From: Pseudomonas sp. FeN3W
GTDB taxonomy: Bacteria > Pseudomonadota > Gammaproteobacteria > Pseudomonadales > Pseudomonadaceae
NCBI GenBank assembly: GCA_030263805.2
Contig: CP136011.1
Location: 310,001-374,000, forward strand
Direction of reading: 5' to 3'
DNA: 64,000 nucleotides
Position 1 is the first letter of the stretch; each line of letters opens with the position of its first letter. The notes beneath the pieces are model-generated. The model was not told the origin of the DNA, searched no databases, and saw only the letters and a program-made list of their open reading frames with translations. The translations under genes and the position numbers were made by a program. Shown here one piece after another: positions 60,858 to 64,000 of the stretch.

Positions 60858-61754
60858 CTAAAGGGAGAGGCCGTGAACAAGCGCGGCCTTCTTGTGTGCC
60901 GGTGATTCCATGTCGTCAATAACTGATTCTATTCCAAGCTTGAAAGCCATCACTCTAAGGTCATCGTCTAGAAGCTCAGATTTACGAGTTTTCTCGTCCA
61001 TGTTATGTAAGTAACTTACAAGTACCGTCCCCACTGACTTATATTTATTAATTATTGTATCGGTGTCATAAACATCGCCCGATAATTTTTGGCAGAGTTC
61101 TTGTAGTAGCCCACGCCAGCTATAATCTTGAGTACCCAACTCCTTGGCCATAGCTCTTCTAATCAAGGATATGCTGCTTTCTTGCCGAGCTGACGTCAAA
61201 GCCTGCATATAAGCCCTGCTTCTGCACAGAATGTCAACATGGGCTATTTCAGGAAGAAACTCATCCAAATTAGCCAATGCCAAAGACTCTCTATCGAAAC
61301 GAGAAAGGCTCATTTGGACTGACGCCGACTCGCCCAAGCTTTCCATCCAGTGTGCAATGTCATTAGCAAGAGAATGCCTGTTCATTTGCATTGAATAGGT
61401 TAAGACGCCCTGACGATAATGAGTTGAGATAGTGTCCAAACACCCGTCACTTTTAAGCCACAATGACAGCCTTATCCTTGCAAAGCGCTCAGACATGTAC
61501 ATAAGTGTAGACATGAACACGCCTTTACCCATGCCTATTGAGCTTTCCAGACTTGATGAAAGTGCTGAAAACAGCTCCTCATTCATCAATGGACAAAGTT
61601 TCTCACCTTGTTCCAGCAAGAGTCTATTTACCTGGCTAGCAAGTTTGCGATTTGTCGCAAGTAGATTTATTAGGTCAATGCCCTCTGATTCCAGATTGCT
61701 TGACTTGCCAAATGCTTGGATAAGTGTTTCTGCGCTAATAACTCTGTCGATCAT
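60858..61754 (-). CDS. Helical unknown protein with C-terminal tail KKAALVHGLSL
   Basis: 298 residues from ATG 61754 (a TTG in frame at 61799 is the alternative; neither has a strong ribosome-binding site). It is soluble and helical with no domain recognised. It ends in KKAALVHGLSL, preceded by SPAH. The basic pair, hydrophobic fifth residue and final hydrophobic-x-hydrophobic are kept, but the acidic residues of the consensus are replaced by G and S, making it the most divergent tail. It lies 62 bp downstream of a secreted-protein gene. Confidence 0.62.
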   Translation of the reverse strand: MIDRVISAETLIQAFGKSSNLESEGIDLINLLATNRKLASQVNRLLLEQGEKLCPLMNEELFSALSSSLESSIGMGKGVFMSTLMYMSERFARIRLSLWLKSDGCLDTISTHYRQGVLTYSMQMNRHSLANDIAHWMESLGESASVQMSLSRFDRESLALANLDEFLPEIAHVDILCRSRAYMQALTSARQESSISLIRRAMAKELGTQDYSWRGLLQELCQKLSGDVYDTDTIINKYKSVGTVLVSYLHNMDEKTRKSELLDDDLRVMAFKLGIESVIDDMESPAHKKAALVHGLSL

Positions 61755-61815
61755 ATTGCTTGCGGGTGCGCAGCAGCCGCTCCTGACTAGTAATTTCAAA
61801 AAACCGGGTTCTACT

Positions 61816-62295
61816 CTAGTCTGGGCATATCAGTTCTTCGGGGTCAAGTAAATCGGCTTTTGTTTTGCGAATGAGCTCAAGCGTAAAGTTTTCCGGGCCC
61901 GTCATAAATATTCTGAGACAGGACTCTTCATGCCTTAGATGCTTAAGCATGGGTTTGGTTTTCAAGTCACTTAAAGAAGTGGGTTTTTTCTCCAAGAAAC
62001 CCATTAAGTTTTCATCAATACGCCAATACGGGCTCTCGTTTATGATGAATGTTTTAGGCTCTCGCTCCTCCTCTACAAGACCAATGAAATCTACGCCTTT
62101 TTGGCTGTAAATCTTTTTGATGACCTCGTAATGTGAAACGCTGATCCTATCAGGCCGCAACTGAGCATCTTTGAATGCCACTGCAAGCTCTGAGGTTGTG
62201 ACAAGCTCATTGCCCTGATAAAGCATAAGCTCCGTGGCGGAGCTGAGCGCACTAAACGTAACAAGCACAAATGCGGCGATACAATTCATATTCAT
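61816..62295 (-). CDS. Secreted protein with signal peptide, 159 aa
   Basis: MNMNCIAAFVLVTFSALSSA is a cleavable signal peptide, so the mature protein should be periplasmic. The mature part contains conserved-looking segments (LMLYQGNELVTTSELAVAF, RISVSHYEVIKKIYSQKG) and ends DPEELICPD. No family recognised. ATG 62295 follows AGAGGAAATGCC. It is immediately upstream of a tailed gene on the same strand, probably in one transcript. Confidence 0.72.
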   Translation of the reverse strand: MNMNCIAAFVLVTFSALSSATELMLYQGNELVTTSELAVAFKDAQLRPDRISVSHYEVIKKIYSQKGVDFIGLVEEEREPKTFIINESPYWRIDENLMGFLEKKPTSLSDLKTKPMLKHLRHEESCLRIFMTGPENFTLELIRKTKADLLDPEELICPD

Positions 62296-62349
62296 GGCAT
62301 TTCCTCTTGATGCATAATGACACCAATGCCATAAATTGACAATTGCAAT

Positions 62350-63486
62350 TCAAAGATCCAGCTGGCTAAGTAAGATTGGTTTTTTGTCCTGCTGCCGAGC
62401 AAAACTCATCCACCCCTGGCCTGGCATTAGCTCCTGGAGGGATGCTATGAGGTTTTTTGAGCGATTTCCCTTTATGATTTCTGCTTTATCAGTGCCCGAG
62501 AAAAGATCCGACAAACCATTGTTGATTTCGACGGGAATTTTCTTGGCCCAGTGCGCGCCGATTGCCTTAGCTAATCGTTCTATTGGATCCAGGAGCTTCT
62601 GATACTCATCTACCGAAATAACGTAACCATCTCGCTTAGCTGCCAAAAATAGATCAACTTGTCCCTTGAAGGCCGTAAATGCTCTCCCGTCAGCCACCGC
62701 TCTTTTTAATGGGTAATATCGCGAGAGATCAAAAACTTCCGTAGCGACCCTAAGCGTTTCTTGCCACATTACACTACTGCTTTTGCTGGAAAGCTTATTA
62801 ATATAGGCATCCTTTTGTAACCAAAAATTGTTGGCTTGATCCGCCAAACCATAGACATCTTTATCCCCCCTTGCCTTTAGGTCTTCCATTAGCATTGAAT
62901 GCAACTCGTGTTTTCCTTCGAAGAAGGGCCTCATCCAGTCTTTCACATTTGCCATGATCAATTGGCTGTTGGGAAGATCCTTTTCCTTGAATCTTTTATA
63001 AAGAAATTCAAATACATCGAGGTTTCCTGCTGAAAGTTCTCGGTTCAAATGCATAGTTCCAAGAAATGGATGTATTGCCCCGCCAAGCTTGTATATATGA
63101 AACTCATCAATCAAGAAAAACATCTCGATATGTTGATCAGTCGTTAGCGGCGGGCTGATTCTATGCATGGCCTCTTTCATCGAAACAAGTGCTGTCCCGA
63201 TTGCTTCAAAATCGTAATCAACCTGTTCGTCTGTCTGATTAGCTATAAGCGTTGTTGGCTGATTCGCCACTAACTCTTTAACAAGGTCTACGACTGACTC
63301 ATAATCTCCTGATTTCATCAGTAATTTTGGTATGTCGTACAATGGAATATACGAGGTGGAGGCGTCAAAACCCCTCAGGGCAGGGAACGCGGCCATGGCT
63401 AGTTGTGTGACTTCAGAAAGACTTGGGCCCTTGGCGGGCCCAGCCCAGTACGCGTCTATGAGTGCTTTTTTTTCATTGCCAGTCAT
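62350..63486 (-). CDS. Large unknown protein with C-terminal tail KKPILLSQLDL
   Basis: 378 residues, soluble, helical with several tryptophan-containing segments, no domain recognised. It ends in KKPILLSQLDL. QLDL also resembles a truncated clamp-binding peptide, but the basic pair and spacing put it with the tail family. Its start overlaps the stop of the upstream zincin-like gene by four bases (ATGA), so the two are translationally coupled. Confidence 0.7.
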   Translation of the reverse strand: MTGNEKKALIDAYWAGPAKGPSLSEVTQLAMAAFPALRGFDASTSYIPLYDIPKLLMKSGDYESVVDLVKELVANQPTTLIANQTDEQVDYDFEAIGTALVSMKEAMHRISPPLTTDQHIEMFFLIDEFHIYKLGGAIHPFLGTMHLNRELSAGNLDVFEFLYKRFKEKDLPNSQLIMANVKDWMRPFFEGKHELHSMLMEDLKARGDKDVYGLADQANNFWLQKDAYINKLSSKSSSVMWQETLRVATEVFDLSRYYPLKRAVADGRAFTAFKGQVDLFLAAKRDGYVISVDEYQKLLDPIERLAKAIGAHWAKKIPVEINNGLSDLFSGTDKAEIIKGNRSKNLIASLQELMPGQGWMSFARQQDKKPILLSQLDL

Positions 63487-63980
63487 GGGTTCAGACCTGT
63501 TTCATCGTTAGAGAGCTGGTTTTTTGTCTTACGCCTTGAGGACTTGTTAACGCTATGTGCTTCGCGCCAACCCGAAACAGCGTTTTCGAATGCGCTGATG
63601 ATCTCGCGCTCACCAATGTCCCTACGCATGATCCTCCTCAGGCGCGATTCGCGGATAGTGAAGGCTTCGCCGTGGTAGTCGATATCCAAGTGTGTCAGCT
63701 CGTGATGTGCAATATCTATCAAATCACCAACCGAAAGCTTTTCATCTTCAGCAACCTTGGGGTTGAACAGAATAGCAACTCGTTTAGCCTTCTCGTCACG
63801 CTGGCAAATTCCTTCTGGAGATCCAAACACAAATCCCGTGTGAATCAACAGGTCTTCATGGAAAAAGGCGTTGCCACGCTTAACCACTCGCAGTGATTCC
63901 CTATAATTTTTGGATTCAAGTAGCGTGTTGATGATCGCTTCCCAGCCTGCGGCAAGCTTTCCATAACGTTTGAGGTTCAT
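63483..63980 (-). CDS. Zincin-like metalloprotein (HExxH)
   Basis: 165 residues. IAHHELTHLDIDYHGEAF carries an H-E-x-x-H metal motif with a further H-G-x-x-F nearby, the layout of SprT-like and related zinc peptidases. The region before it (AKRVAILFNPKVAEDEKL) is a likely edge strand. No signal peptide, so it would act in the cytoplasm, possibly processing proteins, even its coupled tailed partner. It starts at ATG 63980 with AGAAG before it, close to the window edge but complete. Confidence 0.7.
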   Translation of the reverse strand: MNLKRYGKLAAGWEAIINTLLESKNYRESLRVVKRGNAFFHEDLLIHTGFVFGSPEGICQRDEKAKRVAILFNPKVAEDEKLSVGDLIDIAHHELTHLDIDYHGEAFTIRESRLRRIMRRDIGEREIISAFENAVSGWREAHSVNKSSRRKTKNQLSNDETGLNP

Positions 63981-64000
63981 CTTCTGTGCGATTTCACCCG

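Noticed and set aside
4674..63486. Reading the shared C-terminal tail as a beta-clamp-binding motif.
   Set aside because: Only one member (QLDL) has the glutamine, none has the terminal LF/phenylalanine, and the conserved basic pair and terminal I/L position are not part of the clamp motif.
1..64000. A toxin-antitoxin, restriction-modification or CRISPR-Cas system.
   Set aside because: No methyltransferase, Cas protein or recognisable toxin-antitoxin pair is visible; the PD-(D/E)XK and ART-like genes have no clear dedicated partner.
1..64000. Assigning the window firmly to a jumbo phage or to a conjugative megaplasmid.
   Set aside because: No capsid, tail, polymerase, relaxase, pilus or partition gene lies in the window; the gene mix fits either.

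Overview
The window looks like accessory DNA of a large mobile replicon, either a megaplasmid or a jumbo-phage-like element, from a Gram-negative (probably gammaproteobacterial) host. The reasons are: moderate GC, sigma70-type promoters and Shine-Dalgarno sites, tightly packed genes on both strands, a tRNA array, two IS200/IS605- and IS607-type insertions, and replicon-borne copies of DNA-metabolism genes (exonuclease VII xseA/xseB, NAD+-dependent DNA ligase, SF1 and SF2 helicases, PD-(D/E)XK and DEDD nucleases). No capsid, tail, replication-initiation or conjugation gene is visible here, so plasmid versus phage cannot be decided.

Layout. 0-14 kb: a 5'-truncated gene, a Dna2/NAM7-like SF1 helicase, then mostly large unknown helical proteins, a NADAR-like protein and a metallophosphoesterase. 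14-19 kb: two ADP-ribosyltransferase-like proteins, a DUF4326 protein, a YqeY-like protein and exonuclease VII. 19.3-20.9 kb: an IS605-type element. 21-33 kb: R2K-type ATP-grasp, PD-(D/E)XK nuclease, Sel1-type lipoprotein, nucleotidyltransferase, and two pairs of large unknown proteins. 32.8-33.75 kb: an 11-gene tRNA array made of a ~267-bp Asp/Arg/Glu tandem repeat. 34-46 kb: more large unknown proteins, a DEDD exonuclease divergent from a SUV3-like RNA helicase. 46-50 kb: two TerD-family proteins, an Hsp20 chaperone, a putative 2OG-Fe(II) oxygenase and a DHH phosphoesterase. 50.2-52.7 kb: an IS607-type element. 52.7-58 kb: ligA, a zinc-ribbon protein, a HAD phosphatase, a YfbR-like HD nucleotidase, a UbiA-family prenyltransferase and a lipoprotein. 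58-64 kb: unknown proteins and a zincin-like protein.

The most striking signal is a shared C-terminal tail. Thirteen otherwise mostly dissimilar 300-620-residue proteins, spread from 4.7 to 63.5 kb on both strands, all end in the same 11-residue pattern: [KR][KR]-x-x-[ILV]-x-x-[DE]-[LMF]-[EDG]-[IL]-COOH, often with a proline two or three residues before the basic pair. Such a carboxyl-anchored linear motif would fit a docking, packaging, translocation or degradation tag for a whole cargo family encoded by this element. Separately, two NAD/ADP-ribose-type proteins (NADAR-like and DUF4326) end in QLGLF and QMGLF, which match the beta sliding clamp-binding peptide. This suggests replisome-tethered activity alongside the two ADP-ribosyltransferase-like genes nearby.

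All family assignments were made by eye from motifs; no database or structure search was run.
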